From: Paenibacillus sp. TCA20
GTDB lineage: Bacteria > Bacillota > Bacilli > Paenibacillales > Paenibacillaceae
Direction of reading: 5' to 3'
Length of the DNA: 64,000 bases
Assembly (NCBI RefSeq): GCF_000732325.1
Contig: NZ_BBIW01000006.1
Span: 62,001-126,000, forward strand
The position numbers and the translations under genes were made by a program. The notes below the pieces were generated by a model. It was given only the letters and a program-made list of their open reading frames with translations. It ran no database searches and was not told the DNA's origin. This document shows, in pieces, positions 16,376-25,801 of this stretch (position 1 is the stretch's first letter; each line of letters starts with the position of its first letter).

Positions 16376-17187
16376 CTATGCCACCATCTCTATCCTTGAG
16401 ATCAGCTGCAGGCTGTCATACCATGCATTTGTAAGCTGAGGAGCTGTGCCGCTGTGCATCTTCATGCCAAGTACTTGACTCGTCACCATCATCACATCTG
16501 CTGCGCCGCCAAGTCCCAGCTGTATAATACGCTCAGTGTCACCTGCACGAAAAGCACCCAGGTAATCTCTCAGACGCTCTGCATCCTCTTCCGACACGGG
16601 GTTCATCAAGACGCCAGGTTCATCCGCTTCTAGCTGCCGCTGTCTCTCTTCTGCGACGACTTCTCTTGCCCGGCGAAGTGCAGCCTTAACCGCTCCTTCC
16701 GTAGAATCGAGCAAATCAGCGGTCTCTCTCGCCTTATAGCTGAATAGCTCACAGAGAATGTATATTGTCCGCTGCCAGTCCGTCAGCTGTGTCAGGAGCA
16801 CCTGAAAAGCCTCTTCTACAGCCAGGCCATCGCCAAGCTCATGATGAGAGCTGAGGTACTGCTCCTGCTCCTGCATCTCACCCAGCAGCTCTCTCCGCCT
16901 TGCTTCCTTACGCAAGCCATCAATCCACACATTACGGGCTGAACGGATCAGATAACCCTCCATCGAAAACTTACACTTTTACTCAAATCCGCGGCATGCG
17001 GCAATGTTTTGACATAAACCTCCTGGCACAAATCCTCAGCATCCTCTTTTGATCCGGTTAGAGACAGGCAGTATTTATACAGGGATAACATCATGCTTCT
17101 CGATAATCCCGAAGTCTGTGTATGGTCGTCACCATCTGCACACTTCAGATACATCCTGTAGGGTTCGGATCTGACAAAGGCCATCAT
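16376..17187 (-). pseudogene. ECF-type sigma factor with a -1 frameshift
   Basis: Two overlapping frames form one protein. The N-terminal part (17187-16948) has sigma region 2: YKYCLSLTGSKEDAEDLCQE. The C-terminal part (from 16963) begins MEGYLIRSARNVWIDGLRK and continues into a region 4 helix-turn-helix, TDWQRTIYILCELF to STEGAVKAALRRARE. A tail of about 75 residues follows, as in ECF factors with SnoaL-like tails. The frames join if the AAAA run at 16977-16980 is one A longer, giving LSKKCKFSMEGYL. An AAAGGGGGG ribosome site precedes the ATG at 17187. It lies directly upstream of the disrupted clpP, so the pair was probably one operon. A sequencing error, real decay or A-tract slippage could each explain it. 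Confidence 0.75.
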
Positions 17188-17357
17188 TCGGGGCCCCCCT
17201 TTGTTTAGTCCTTATAAGTACTTATACTGTGAAGACGTCTGAGACCGCCAGAAAGATACGCAAATAACTTAATAAAAATTAGTGCCTGGTCGGTACATTA
17301 GGCTGCATACGTGTATGCGCGGCATATTTTTCAGATGTCCCTAATTGTCATTGGTAT

Positions 17358-18299
17358 TTATGTTGCCACGCCGCTTCTGTCCGCTTCACTTTTTCGCTGG
17401 CTTCTAAGCTGAATCCACTCTCTAAGTGTATGCCAATTCGCCATAACCAGGCCGCCAATAATGATGATCGACCCGATTGCCGTTAATAGGGTTACATGCT
17501 CTCCATAAAATAACATCCCGACACCAAGGGCAATCATAGGAGATATATAGAGCCAGGTCGAAGGAAACAGCGGTCCCGTCTTGGTGACCAGGAAATAAAA
17601 TAGACTGTGTCCAATCATAGAGCCAAATATCGTCAGATAGAGGACTGAGCCCGCTGCCCCAGACGACAATAGCACATCCGGATCAGGCTGTTCTGCAATG
17701 AAGGAGATCATCAGCAGCATGAGTCCGCCATACAGCATTTGAGCGCCATTTACTGCAAGGGACGAATATCCGCTCAGTCTGGACCTCGTGGCTCCTGAAT
17801 ATACAGAGCCTGACGCATAGAACACCTCGCCAACCAGCACTGCGCAGGCACCTGCCAGCCACATTCCCCCCGCCTGAATCGTCAATTCGGGAACCAGAAT
17901 AAGAATAACGCCGACAAATGCCGTTAAACAGCCGAGCAACGAGAGCGCTGAGGCTTTCTTCTTGAGAACCCATGTCTGAATTCCGATGATCATGATCGGT
18001 CCGGTAGCAGACAATACGGCAGCCACGCCTGAACTGATATATTGTTCTCCATAGTATAGCCCTGCAAAGGTCATAAAGGTTAAACAGCTGCCAATAATCA
18101 TCACTTCTTTACGCAGCAGCAGCTTGATGCTTGTTTTTCGTCTCCATAGACACCATATGAACAAGAGTGCGCCTGCGAGACAGAATCTCACCCCTGCCGC
18201 AAAAAACGGCGGAACCCCTGCATCATTTCCTATTTTGATCGCCAGAAAGGTCGTACCAAAAATTAAACACATGCTCATGTAAGCAATTAATAATCGCAT
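17358..18299 (-). CDS. DMT-superfamily (EamA) transporter
   Basis: A 313-residue membrane protein with two EamA repeats and about ten predicted helices (first at residues 3-20, last near 270-290). It begins MRLLIAYMSMCLIFGTTF and carries GTTFLAIKIG, typical of EamA exporters. A CGAGGAGG ribosome site lies upstream. It is divergent from a MocR-type regulator with which it shares a 130-bp promoter region. MocR proteins often control an adjacent transporter, so its substrate may be an amino compound or a vitamin B6-related molecule, but this is inference. Confidence 0.85.
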   Translation of the reverse strand: MRLLIAYMSMCLIFGTTFLAIKIGNDAGVPPFFAAGVRFCLAGALLFIWCLWRRKTSIKLLLRKEVMIIGSCLTFMTFAGLYYGEQYISSGVAAVLSATGPIMIIGIQTWVLKKKASALSLLGCLTAFVGVILILVPELTIQAGGMWLAGACAVLVGEVFYASGSVYSGATRSRLSGYSSLAVNGAQMLYGGLMLLMISFIAEQPDPDVLLSSGAAGSVLYLTIFGSMIGHSLFYFLVTKTGPLFPSTWLYISPMIALGVGMLFYGEHVTLLTAIGSIIIIGGLVMANWHTLREWIQLRSQRKSEADRSGVAT

Positions 18300-18343
18300 T
18301 CTACTCCAGCCTCCTCGTCTATTGCCACATTGTAATCGAAGTG

Positions 18344-18373
18344 GAATAGAACAGAAGGTAAAGAATAGAACAG
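18344..18373 (+). promoter_or_regulatory. Direct repeats, candidate MocR operator
   Basis: GAATAGAACAG occurs twice, at 18344-18354 and 18363-18373, 19 bp apart, in the divergent region between the EamA gene and the MocR gene. On the minus strand a TACAAT -10 for the EamA gene lies at 18329-18334, so the first repeat would cover its -35 region. Direct-repeat operators are known for MocR proteins such as GabR and PdxR. Confidence 0.4.
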
Positions 18374-18430
18374 TTGATGGTCATAATATCGTACAATAGA
18401 AGAAAGGCATCAGTGGATGAGGTGGATAAG

Positions 18431-19972
18431 ATGAAAAATAAACGCTCGGAGTTTCTCACAAAGGAACCTTTATCACAGCAAGTATACGACTATGTTCATC
18501 TGAGAATTGAGCGGGGAGATTATGCTCCGAATGAACGGCTTCCTTCCGTGCGCTCGCTCGCAGAGCAGTTTGGCGTGCATCGACTGACCGTATTTAAGTC
18601 GTATCAGCAGCTCGTTAAGGACCATTTTATATATGCTAAAGATCGATCAGGTTATTATGTGTGCCCGCGCCCTGCAGTAAAATTGACCTTGCCACCGGAT
18701 GATAAGGTGAATGCTATAGATTCGGCAGATATACTCCATTTACATCAAAGCAGGGATCAAGTGCAGACACTTACTTCACAGCCCCTGCACTCAGCCGCAA
18801 GCCAGCTGACACAAGAGGACTCGCTGCCTTTTCTGTCGCTGACTTTGCGGACTCATGTGTTATCAGCGCTGCATCAGCAGGACGTGCAGTACCAGTTCTC
18901 CAAGGCACTGATTGATCCCTCTCTACTTCCCAATACGTATATGTCGGAGTACGTCAAGCAGGTGTTTGATATGTATCCGAAGCTGCTCGGCACCTACTCC
19001 ACGGTTCAAGGGGACTTCCAGCTCCGTGAGGTCATGGCTGAATACTTTAACGCACGGCACCATATGTCCTTGTCACCAGAGGATATTCTCGTTACGTCCG
19101 GGGCTACGCAGGCCATCGATCTGACAGCACGAATGCTGATTAAGCCAGGCGATGTTGTGCTCGTTGAACGCCCTACTTACAGTACCGCCATTGATATTTT
19201 TCGGCAGGCTGGAGCACGCATCGTCACTGTAGAGATGCGGCCAGACGGATATGATATGGAGCAGCTTGAGCACACCATTGTGGATTCACGCCCGCGACTT
19301 ATGTATGTAAACCCGACTTATCATAACCCGACGGGATATGTTCTCCCACAGGAGAAGCGTAAATTGCTGGTTGAGCTGGCTGAACAGTACCAGTTCATTA
19401 TTGCAGAAGATGATACGACATATGATATGTATTTCGCAGATGAGCCTCCCCCGCCGATCTACAGCTATGATACGGAAGGGGTCGTCATGTACATTCGCAG
19501 CAAGTACGTAGCACCCGGTCTGCGCATTGCCTTCGTATTGTGCAAGCCATGGCTTATGAAGGAAGCGTTGACTCTTAAATCACTGACAGACGGCGGTTCT
19601 CCGCTGCTCGGCCAAAAAATCTTCCAGCATTACTTCACTTCCTCCCGAATGCAGACCCATATGGAGAAGCTGCGCATTGCACTTAGCTTGCGAAAAGAGA
19701 AGATGGAGCAAATGCTGACAGCGGCCGACTGGCAGTGGATCAGCCCGGAAGGGGGGCTCGACCTGTGGGTTCAGCTTCCTGCCCATGTAGATGCGATCGC
19801 CCTGCTTGAGAAGAGCCTTGAACGATCGGTTGCCTTTGTTCCCGGACCCTTCTGCGATCCACTTCCGCAAGGCTCAGAAGCTTATATCCGGCTCAGCTAT
19901 TGTTATACGAGCGAGAAACAGATTGAAGAGGGAATGGAGCGACTGCTGATCGCGTACGCGAATCTTCACTAG
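18431..19972 (+). CDS. MocR/GabR-type transcriptional regulator (GntR HTH fused to PLP aminotransferase domain)
   Basis: A 513-residue fusion regulator. Residues 10-80 form a GntR winged helix: QQVYDYVHLRIERGDY, LPSVRSLAEQFGVHRLTVFKSY. From about residue 140 follows an aminotransferase fold, with TSGATQAIDLTARM, NPTYHNPTGYVLP, AEDDTTYDMYF and a RSKYVAPGLRIAF segment holding the expected PLP lysine. The frame is open from 18374, but the ATG at 18431 has GAGGTGG 6 bp upstream and matches the usual GntR N terminus. These proteins bind DNA as dimers and sense PLP-linked amino compounds. It is probably the regulator of the divergent EamA transporter and of itself. Confidence 0.9.
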   Translation: MKNKRSEFLTKEPLSQQVYDYVHLRIERGDYAPNERLPSVRSLAEQFGVHRLTVFKSYQQLVKDHFIYAKDRSGYYVCPRPAVKLTLPPDDKVNAIDSADILHLHQSRDQVQTLTSQPLHSAASQLTQEDSLPFLSLTLRTHVLSALHQQDVQYQFSKALIDPSLLPNTYMSEYVKQVFDMYPKLLGTYSTVQGDFQLREVMAEYFNARHHMSLSPEDILVTSGATQAIDLTARMLIKPGDVVLVERPTYSTAIDIFRQAGARIVTVEMRPDGYDMEQLEHTIVDSRPRLMYVNPTYHNPTGYVLPQEKRKLLVELAEQYQFIIAEDDTTYDMYFADEPPPPIYSYDTEGVVMYIRSKYVAPGLRIAFVLCKPWLMKEALTLKSLTDGGSPLLGQKIFQHYFTSSRMQTHMEKLRIALSLRKEKMEQMLTAADWQWISPEGGLDLWVQLPAHVDAIALLEKSLERSVAFVPGPFCDPLPQGSEAYIRLSYCYTSEKQIEEGMERLLIAYANLH

Positions 19973-20022
19973 CAGCAGGTTTCTATACCGAATCGTATGC
20001 GCGGTGGCTGGATCAAGCTTCT

Positions 20023-20802
20023 TCACGATAAAATATGCGTCATTCCTGTCTCGGCAAGTGTAATTTCCGGCATAAGATCATACTTCTGCCGGAGATCCAC
20101 ATCATGAGACATATGAGTAAAAATGGTTTGCCTCGGCTTAACCAGTCGAAGCAGCTCCTGTGCTTCCAGCATGTCATATACAGAGCGAGTGTGGAACTCC
20201 GCCAGCTCATGATAAAAGCTTGTCCCAAGCACTAACAGATCCAGATGATAGAGCTGCTGCCTTTCCTGTTCATTCAGATTGATGGAATCCGAGCAATAAA
20301 CCCAGCGGTAACCATCCTTCTCCAGGCGGTATGCGTAGGAGTAACCGTTCTTTCCATGGTTGACCTTCCAGGTCCGGATCTGATATCCGGCGAGCTCAAC
20401 GCCTGAATCACAGGGCTGCATTTTAATATGCCTGGACAGCCAAGGAAACTGTACCTGTATTGTTTCAATGACCTCCTGCGGCGCGTAGAGCTCCCCCTTT
20501 TCCCCAAGCCACCTGCAGGCATCTGCCCACTCCGGCAGTCCGCCGATATGATCAAAGTGAGGATGCGTAACCAGTATCGTTCGCAGCTGGCGTTTGCCCA
20601 GCTGTTCCATCTGATGCACGAAATCCGGACCTCCGTCAATCATGAACTCTCCATCTGATCCATGCACCAGCACTGAGGAACGGTATCTGCGGTTGATACC
20701 CGTTGTCCTTGCCTCCATACATACCTCACACTCACAGTATAGCCTTGGAACTCCCATCGCATCTCCTGTGCCGAGGAACGTTAGTTTATCTGTTATCGTC
20801 AT
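20023..20802 (-). CDS. MBL-fold metallohydrolase, PhnP-like
   Basis: A 259-residue metallo-beta-lactamase-fold protein. THPHFDHIGG is the HxHxDH metal motif. An N-terminal CECEVC cluster is typical of the PhnP-like branch, where it binds a structural zinc. Other ligands are in VYCSDS and THMSHD. PhnP hydrolyses cyclic ribose phosphates, but relatives have other phosphodiester substrates and no phosphonate genes are nearby. It ends 50 bp from the convergent MocR gene and may share a transcript with the small protein upstream. Confidence 0.82.
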   Translation of the reverse strand: MTITDKLTFLGTGDAMGVPRLYCECEVCMEARTTGINRRYRSSVLVHGSDGEFMIDGGPDFVHQMEQLGKRQLRTILVTHPHFDHIGGLPEWADACRWLGEKGELYAPQEVIETIQVQFPWLSRHIKMQPCDSGVELAGYQIRTWKVNHGKNGYSYAYRLEKDGYRWVYCSDSINLNEQERQQLYHLDLLVLGTSFYHELAEFHTRSVYDMLEAQELLRLVKPRQTIFTHMSHDVDLRQKYDLMPEITLAETGMTHILS

Positions 20803-20846
20803 ATACTGTCATGTCCTTTCTGCCGGTGCATAAGCTCTATCTCTCA

Positions 20847-21293
20847 TCACATTCCCCGGAGCCTTAATGTCAGCTCTTTATGACCGTCTGCCGTATCTAT
20901 CTCATCTGCTATATGCCAATTGGACGCAAGAGATTTTCTAAGCTTCTCTGCCTGCTCTCCAGTAAGGATAAGACCGTCTACAAGGCCCTCTGCTGCGTTA
21001 AAATCAATTCCCGGCTTCAGATCAAACGTAATCGCAATCCAATTTTTAAGTCCATTATTGGTATTGAACGTGATGCGATACCCTTCCTGGACAGCCCGCT
21101 CAAGTTCCTCCCCATGCTCCTTCGCATAGGAGAGAAAAGCCTCGTAAGTATAATGTTCACGTTCTGCTTGGCTAAGAGCCGCCAGATCCCCGGTGCGGAT
21201 TGCAGTGAGTACATCTTCGTCCGTAACGCCGTAATGACGCGCATTCTCCAATAGAATAGCGGAATATTGAGACAATTTAACTTGATCTGTCAT
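20847..21293 (-). CDS. Conserved-looking protein of unknown function
   Basis: A 148-residue acidic soluble protein. An AGGGGTG ribosome site precedes the ATG and codon use resembles its neighbours, so it looks real. The N-terminal half is helical and charged; the C-terminal half alternates hydrophobic strands (YRITFNTNNGLKNWIAITFDL) and ends in TLRLRGM. No signal peptide, membrane segment or cysteine motif was seen. No family is recognised. It lies 44 bp upstream of the MBL hydrolase on the same strand and may be cotranscribed with it. Confidence 0.7.
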   Translation of the reverse strand: MTDQVKLSQYSAILLENARHYGVTDEDVLTAIRTGDLAALSQAEREHYTYEAFLSYAKEHGEELERAVQEGYRITFNTNNGLKNWIAITFDLKPGIDFNAAEGLVDGLILTGEQAEKLRKSLASNWHIADEIDTADGHKELTLRLRGM

Positions 21294-21459
21294 AGTTGAT
21301 ACACCCCTGAATTATGTAGTAAATGATGCCGAACATTTATTTAGTGATTACTGGATTACGATACTATTATAAAATGACCGAAGGCTTCTTATAAAGCTTG
21401 AGCCATGACTTCCAGCATTCTTTAATCTAAAGCCATGATCCATATCGCCGATTGAACAA

Positions 21460-21496
21460 AACAAAACCCTGTACGCATCATACGTCAGGGTAAAAA
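21460..21496 (-). terminator. Terminator after the CysA-like gene
   Basis: On the minus strand ACCCTGACGT pairs with ACGTACAGGGT-like bases (one bulge) and is followed by TTTTGTTTTG. It lies about 40 bp after the stop. Confidence 0.7.
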
Positions 21497-21536
21497 GACC
21501 GCTTGCTATCTGATTGATATCCTAGCAGAGTGATGT

Positions 21537-22601
21537 CTAGATCGTTATTGGCATTGGATCACGCTTCAAACTATTTTCCACCATCCAGTTGTCCTGATCA
21601 TTAAACAGATATGCCCGATGAACCAGCACACGAACCTCCTGACCAACGGATAGCGTCTCTTTCTCAAGAGAACGATAGGTAATCAGTCGATGCTTGCCTA
21701 ACGTCACTTCGACAAGCCACTCGCTCCCACGGAAATGAAGTGCTCTTACAACGCCTTTCTCCGTAGCAGACAGAAGTGTGAACTCATTCTCTTTGCCTAC
21801 CTCAATATATTCAGGACGAATGAGCGCCTTCGCATCATTGGAAACAGCCTCGATATCAAACCCCTTCAGCTCACGGGCATGCTCGACAATAGTGGACTCT
21901 CCGATAAACGAAGCGACAAACGGTGTTTCCGGGCGCTTGTAAATGTCCCAAGGCGTTCCCTTCTGCTCCAAAGCCCCTTGATTAATAATCATGATCTCAT
22001 CTGCTACTTCAATAGCCTCATCCTGGTCATGGGTAACGAAGATCGATGTAATTCCAACCCGCTCAATTAATTCACGCAGCCATGAACGCAGCTCCTGTCT
22101 AATCTTCGCATCAATCGCCGCAAATGGCTCGTCAAGCAGCAGCAGCTGCGGCTCAGGTGCCAGCGCTCTTGCAAATGCAACACGCTGTCTCTGTCCCCCG
22201 GATAATTGATGAGGATAACGCTTCTCAAAGCCGCTTAGGCCTGTAAGCTCTACAAGCTCCATCACCCGGTCATGGATCTGTTGCTTCGATTGCTTCTTGA
22301 CCTTAAGTCCAAACGCAATATTCTCAAAGACGGTCATATGTTTAAATAGCGCATAGTTCTGAAAAACAAAGCCGATTCCCCGTTCCTGTGGAGGAAGGTC
22401 ATTAACGAGCTGTCCATGGAAACGGATTTCACCTGCGTCCGGATGCTCAAGACCGGCTAATATGCGCAAGATCGAAGTTTTACCTCCACCACTCGGTCCA
22501 AGCAAACCGATGAGATGACCTTTTTCAATATCAAAGGAAACATCCTTAACCGCATGAAAATTCCCAAAATGTTTGTTCAACCCACGGACTTCAACATGCA
22601 T
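21537..22601 (-). CDS. cysA: ABC transporter ATP-binding protein, sulfate/molybdate type (CysA-like)
   Basis: A 354-residue ATPase of the CysA/MalK group. Walker A is GPSGGGKTS, the signature LSGGQRQRVAFAR and Walker B LLLLDEPFAAID. A C-terminal TOBE-like regulatory domain runs from about residue 240 (LIRPEYIEVG and later strands). N-terminal wording (LNKHFGNFHAVKDVSFDI) and PPQERGIGFVFQNYALFKHMTVFENIAFGL closely resemble sulfate importer CysA. The frame has a TTG at 22616, but ATG 22601 is preferred by homology and the GGGGGATGGGG before it. No CysP, CysT or CysW gene is nearby, so it must pair with permeases encoded elsewhere. Sulfate specificity is a family inference. Confidence 0.82.
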   Translation of the reverse strand: MHVEVRGLNKHFGNFHAVKDVSFDIEKGHLIGLLGPSGGGKTSILRILAGLEHPDAGEIRFHGQLVNDLPPQERGIGFVFQNYALFKHMTVFENIAFGLKVKKQSKQQIHDRVMELVELTGLSGFEKRYPHQLSGGQRQRVAFARALAPEPQLLLLDEPFAAIDAKIRQELRSWLRELIERVGITSIFVTHDQDEAIEVADEIMIINQGALEQKGTPWDIYKRPETPFVASFIGESTIVEHARELKGFDIEAVSNDAKALIRPEYIEVGKENEFTLLSATEKGVVRALHFRGSEWLVEVTLGKHRLITYRSLEKETLSVGQEVRVLVHRAYLFNDQDNWMVENSLKRDPMPITI

Positions 22602-22911
22602 TTCCCCATCCCCCAATATATTCCCTAGAAAATCGCTAGGAATTACTTTATTTGATACTTTACCAAAAATAGGGGGATTACGTCAATCATTTAAAGTTGT
22701 TAGAAATAGACAAGACAAGCACTTTCGCCTTTTACCGTTATGACAATGCAACGTTATGACATTTCACCGCTCTGAAGTATGTAAGCGTGAAAAGGCCCTG
22801 ATCTTTCATTTATTGACTTATTTCACAGAGATGAATGCGGTTCAGCTGTATAATATAGATTGCATAACGGCTGCCTTGACCACAGTGGTGATGACCATGA
22901 CAACTACATAA
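22602..22911. other. Intergenic region between the TetR gene and the CysA-like gene
   Basis: It holds a candidate promoter for the CysA-like gene at its left end. A good TTGACT and a perfect TATAAT occur on the plus strand at 22813 and 22849, but 30 bp apart, so they do not form a promoter together. No gene was seen. Confidence 0.4.
22657..22686 (-). promoter_or_regulatory. Candidate promoter of the CysA-like gene
   Basis: On the minus strand TTGACG (22681-22686), 18 bp, then TAAAGT (22657-22662), about 55 bp before the start codon. Confidence 0.45.
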
Positions 22912-23493
22912 CTAAATTCTGTTGCACATAATCTTAACGTGGGAAATGGCTTCTTGTCTTACGTCCTCGAATGGAGAACGGTCTTGAATATAATAAGAAA
23001 TGAAACCGTGAATAGATAAAAACATACTGTGAGGTAATTTCAGCTTTTGTTCCGGCGTATATTCCTGATCATTCATATGATAGCGGATAATGGTTGCGAA
23101 TAACTCATAACATCGGTTCTGTTCTGCACGGCAATAGGCCAGCAGCTCTTCATCCCGAATCATAAACATGATTTCGTACTGATAAGGATTCTCCAGTCCA
23201 AACCGGATAAATTCCATCATGACATGCTCAGGCTTAGACAATCCTTCACTTGATTCCCTAGCCATGGCTTGCAGCAGCATCTGCCCCAGATGATTAAAAT
23301 CCTCAATCACAATCGCGTAAAACAGTTCTGCTTTTTCCTTGAAGTGATAATATAAAGAACCATGACTGTACCCTAGATGCTGTCCTATACTACGCATGGA
23401 AATTGAACGATAGCCCTTCGTTACGAATAGATGCCTCGCCGCCTCCAATATACGTTCCCTTGACAACTCCTGTTCCACTGCTCTTCTAGCCAT
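22912..23493 (-). CDS. TetR/AcrR-family transcriptional regulator
   Basis: A 193-residue one-component regulator. The N-terminal helix-turn-helix spans about residues 10-56: RERILEAARHLFVTKGYRSISMRSIGQHLGYSHGSLYYHF is the classic TetR DNA-binding arrangement. The C-terminal domain is helical and should bind an unknown ligand. It begins only 3 bp after the YigZ-like gene ends, so the two are one transcript. The target is unknown; its own operon is the usual guess. Confidence 0.9.
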   Translation of the reverse strand: MARRAVEQELSRERILEAARHLFVTKGYRSISMRSIGQHLGYSHGSLYYHFKEKAELFYAIVIEDFNHLGQMLLQAMARESSEGLSKPEHVMMEFIRFGLENPYQYEIMFMIRDEELLAYCRAEQNRCYELFATIIRYHMNDQEYTPEQKLKLPHSMFLSIHGFISYYIQDRSPFEDVRQEAISHVKIMCNRI

Positions 23494-23496
23494 ATC

Positions 23497-24132
23497 TTAT
23501 TCCCCTTCAATAAAATAAAGCTGCTGTCCCTCCGTGATTACAGATTGACCTTGTGTTAGATCGATCACAAAATCTATAAAGCGCTCTGCTTCACTATCGA
23601 CCGGAAGACATGTCAGCCTGACTTTGTCAGTAAATGTTGTTTCACCCATCCGAGTCTCTCTGCCCCTCAGCTCATTCTCCACTTTGCCAAGCCACGTGTA
23701 ATCAATCTCTACAAACACTTCACGATGCAGCACCTTCGTAATGGCTTCACCTGCTTCTATGGCAGCAACCGCACCGTCTGTATATGCGCGAATAAGGCCG
23801 CCTGCACCAAGCATGATTCCGCCAAAATATCGAGTCACGACGATGGCTACATTCTTCAGTCCCTGATTCCTGATCACCTCCAATATAGGTTTACCTGCGG
23901 TTCCGCTTGGTTCGCCGTCATCGGACTGCTTCTGAATTTCATCACGCTCACCGATCATATAAGCTGAACAGTTATGCGTTGCATTCCAATGCTTTTTCTT
24001 GATCTCTTCGATAAAAGAAACTGCTTCCTCCTCGGTCTCTACTGGCTTGATGTGGCCAATGAACCGCGATTTCTTGATAACAATTTCCTTATCTCCCGAC
24101 ATTCGAACCGTACGGTAACGCTCAATCATCAT
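23497..24132 (-). CDS. yvyE: YigZ/IMPACT-family protein (YvyE-like)
   Basis: A 211-residue protein of the UPF0029/IMPACT family. The signature SDDGEPSGTAGKPILEVI lies near residue 65, followed by NVAIVVTRYFGGIMLGAGGLIRAY, which is the family core. A C-terminal ferredoxin-like DUF1949 domain follows from about residue 135. In Bacillus the homologue is YvyE; the role is not settled, though family members link to translation control. It is the first gene of a two-gene unit with the TetR regulator, after the pgi terminator. Confidence 0.92.
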   Translation of the reverse strand: MMIERYRTVRMSGDKEIVIKKSRFIGHIKPVETEEEAVSFIEEIKKKHWNATHNCSAYMIGERDEIQKQSDDGEPSGTAGKPILEVIRNQGLKNVAIVVTRYFGGIMLGAGGLIRAYTDGAVAAIEAGEAITKVLHREVFVEIDYTWLGKVENELRGRETRMGETTFTDKVRLTCLPVDSEAERFIDFVIDLTQGQSVITEGQQLYFIEGE

Positions 24133-24173
24133 TTCTACTACCTTTCTGCTAGTACAACTAGATTTATATTTTT

Positions 24174-24214
24174 AAGAAAGCAGCTCATCCAAGTGCGGGT
24201 GAACTGCTTTCTTA
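24174..24214 (-). terminator. Terminator of pgi
   Basis: On the minus strand AAGAAAGCAG pairs with CTGCTTTCTT around a loop of about 20 bases, just after the pgi stop. The U-tract is short. Confidence 0.6.
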
Positions 24215-24253
24215 GTTAAATAAGTCATTTACATATATGTCTGATACCCTTGA

Positions 24254-25609
24254 TTATTCAGATAGTCTTGCTTCAAGCTTCGCTTTTTCTTCTTCGTAGC
24301 CAGGCTTGCCAAGCAGAGCAAACATGTTCTTCTTGTAAGCTTCAACCCCTGGCTGGTCAAACGGATTAACCCCGAGCAGGTAACCGCTGATGCCGCAAGC
24401 TTTTTCAAAGAAGTATACCAGATATCCGAAGGAATATGGAGTCATATCTGGAATATTTACGATAAGATTCGGTACTTGTCCGTCTGTATGCGCAAGAAGT
24501 GTTCCTTGGAACGCTTTTTTGTTAACGAAGTCCATCGTTTTGCCTTCCAGGAAGTTCAGACCATCCAGATCGTCCGGATCGGATTCAATCGTAATATGGC
24601 TCGGAACCTCTTCGACTTGGATAACTGTTTCGAAGATGTTGCGGCTTCCTTCCTGAATGAATTGACCCATGGAGTGAAGATCTGTAGAGAAGTCAACAGA
24701 AGCAGGATAGATTCCTTTGAAATCCTTTCCTTCACTCTCGCCGTACAGCTGCTTCCACCACTCGGATACGAAGTGCAGGGACGGCTCGTAGTTTACGAGG
24801 ATCTCTGTGCCTTTGCCTTTGCGGTACAGCGCATTACGAACAGCAGCATATTGATAGCTTTGGTTCTCGGCTACGTTCGGGTTGCTGTACTCTTTCGAAG
24901 CGTCAGCAGCACCTTGCATCATTTCTTCAATATTAATACCCGCTGTAGCAATCGGAAGAAGTCCTACCGCAGTAAGAACCGAATAACGGCCGCCTACATC
25001 ATCAGGAATGATAAAGGACTCATAGCCTTCCTCAGTCGCCAGCTTCTTGAGCGCACCCTTCGCTTGGTCTGTCGTTGCATAGATCCGTTTGCGAGCTTCT
25101 TCCTTACCGTATTTCTTCTCAAGCGCTGCACGGAAGATACGGAAAGCGATCGCCGGTTCCGTTGTCGTACCGGATTTGGAAATGACGTTCACGGAGAAGT
25201 CTTTACCTTCGATAAGCTCAAGCAGATGGTTGACATATGTAGAGCTGATATTGTTACCTGCGAAATAGATCTCAGGAGTTTTACGCTTCTCTTTTGGCAG
25301 CTCATTATAGAAGGAATGAGACAGCATTTCAATCGCAGCGCGTGCTCCCAGGTAAGAACCGCCGATTCCGATGACGATCAGCACATCAGAGTCGCTTTGG
25401 ATCTTCGCAGCTGCTTTTTGAATACGAGAGAATTCCTCTTTATCATAATTGGTCGGCAGATCAATCCAGCCAAGATAATCGGACCCTGCACCTGTTCCGT
25501 TATGAAGCTGCTCATGTGCAAGACGAATCGGCTCTGCGAAATAATCCACCTCATGCTGCCCAACAAATTCAAGTGCTTTACTGTAATCAAACGTTACTTT
25601 TTTTGCCAT
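24254..25609 (-). CDS. pgi: Glucose-6-phosphate isomerase
   Basis: A 451-residue glycolytic enzyme interconverting glucose 6-phosphate and fructose 6-phosphate. [16 protein letters not shown] binds sugar phosphate, [16 protein letters not shown] is the SIS-domain motif, and [15 protein letters not shown] and the C-terminal [17 protein letters not shown] are diagnostic. The frame runs on upstream to 25726, but the ATG at 25609 has AGGGAGG upstream and starts the usual [13 protein letters not shown]. The length equals the Bacillus enzyme. It follows a promoter of its own and precedes a terminator, so it is probably monocistronic, next to tkt. Confidence 0.97.
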   Translation of the reverse strand: MAKKVTFDYSKALEFVGQHEVDYFAEPIRLAHEQLHNGTGAGSDYLGWIDLPTNYDKEEFSRIQKAAAKIQSDSDVLIVIGIGGSYLGARAAIEMLSHSFYNELPKEKRKTPEIYFAGNNISSTYVNHLLELIEGKDFSVNVISKSGTTTEPAIAFRIFRAALEKKYGKEEARKRIYATTDQAKGALKKLATEEGYESFIIPDDVGGRYSVLTAVGLLPIATAGINIEEMMQGAADASKEYSNPNVAENQSYQYAAVRNALYRKGKGTEILVNYEPSLHFVSEWWKQLYGESEGKDFKGIYPASVDFSTDLHSMGQFIQEGSRNIFETVIQVEEVPSHITIESDPDDLDGLNFLEGKTMDFVNKKAFQGTLLAHTDGQVPNLIVNIPDMTPYSFGYLVYFFEKACGISGYLLGVNPFDQPGVEAYKKNMFALLGKPGYEEEKAKLEARLSE

Positions 25610-25685
25610 GATTATAATTACCTCCCTATAAAGTTGATTCCTCACTGAACAAATGATATCTAAGCCAAGGAACAACTTATGACTT

Positions 25686-25714
25686 AGAATACTGTAAATT
25701 GTATAAGCTGGCAA
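25686..25714 (-). promoter_or_regulatory. Candidate sigma-A promoter of pgi
   Basis: On the minus strand TTGCCA (25709-25714), 17 bp, then TATTCT (25686-25691), about 75 bp before the start codon. Confidence 0.5.
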
Positions 25715-25801
25715 GTTAACAGGCATCCGTCCTTCTGACAGAATGAAAGCCTATTAAAGTGATGGTGCTACACGCTCACATGACAATCGTCACGTTATTT
25801 T

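Noticed and set aside
22813..22854. TTGACT and TATAAT on the plus strand as a promoter
   Set aside because: They are 30 bp apart, too far for sigma-A, and no plus-strand gene follows.
24476..25648. 390-codon plus-strand frame opposite pgi
   Set aside because: It lies entirely antisense to the clear pgi gene, has cysteine/phenylalanine-rich composition and no ribosome site.
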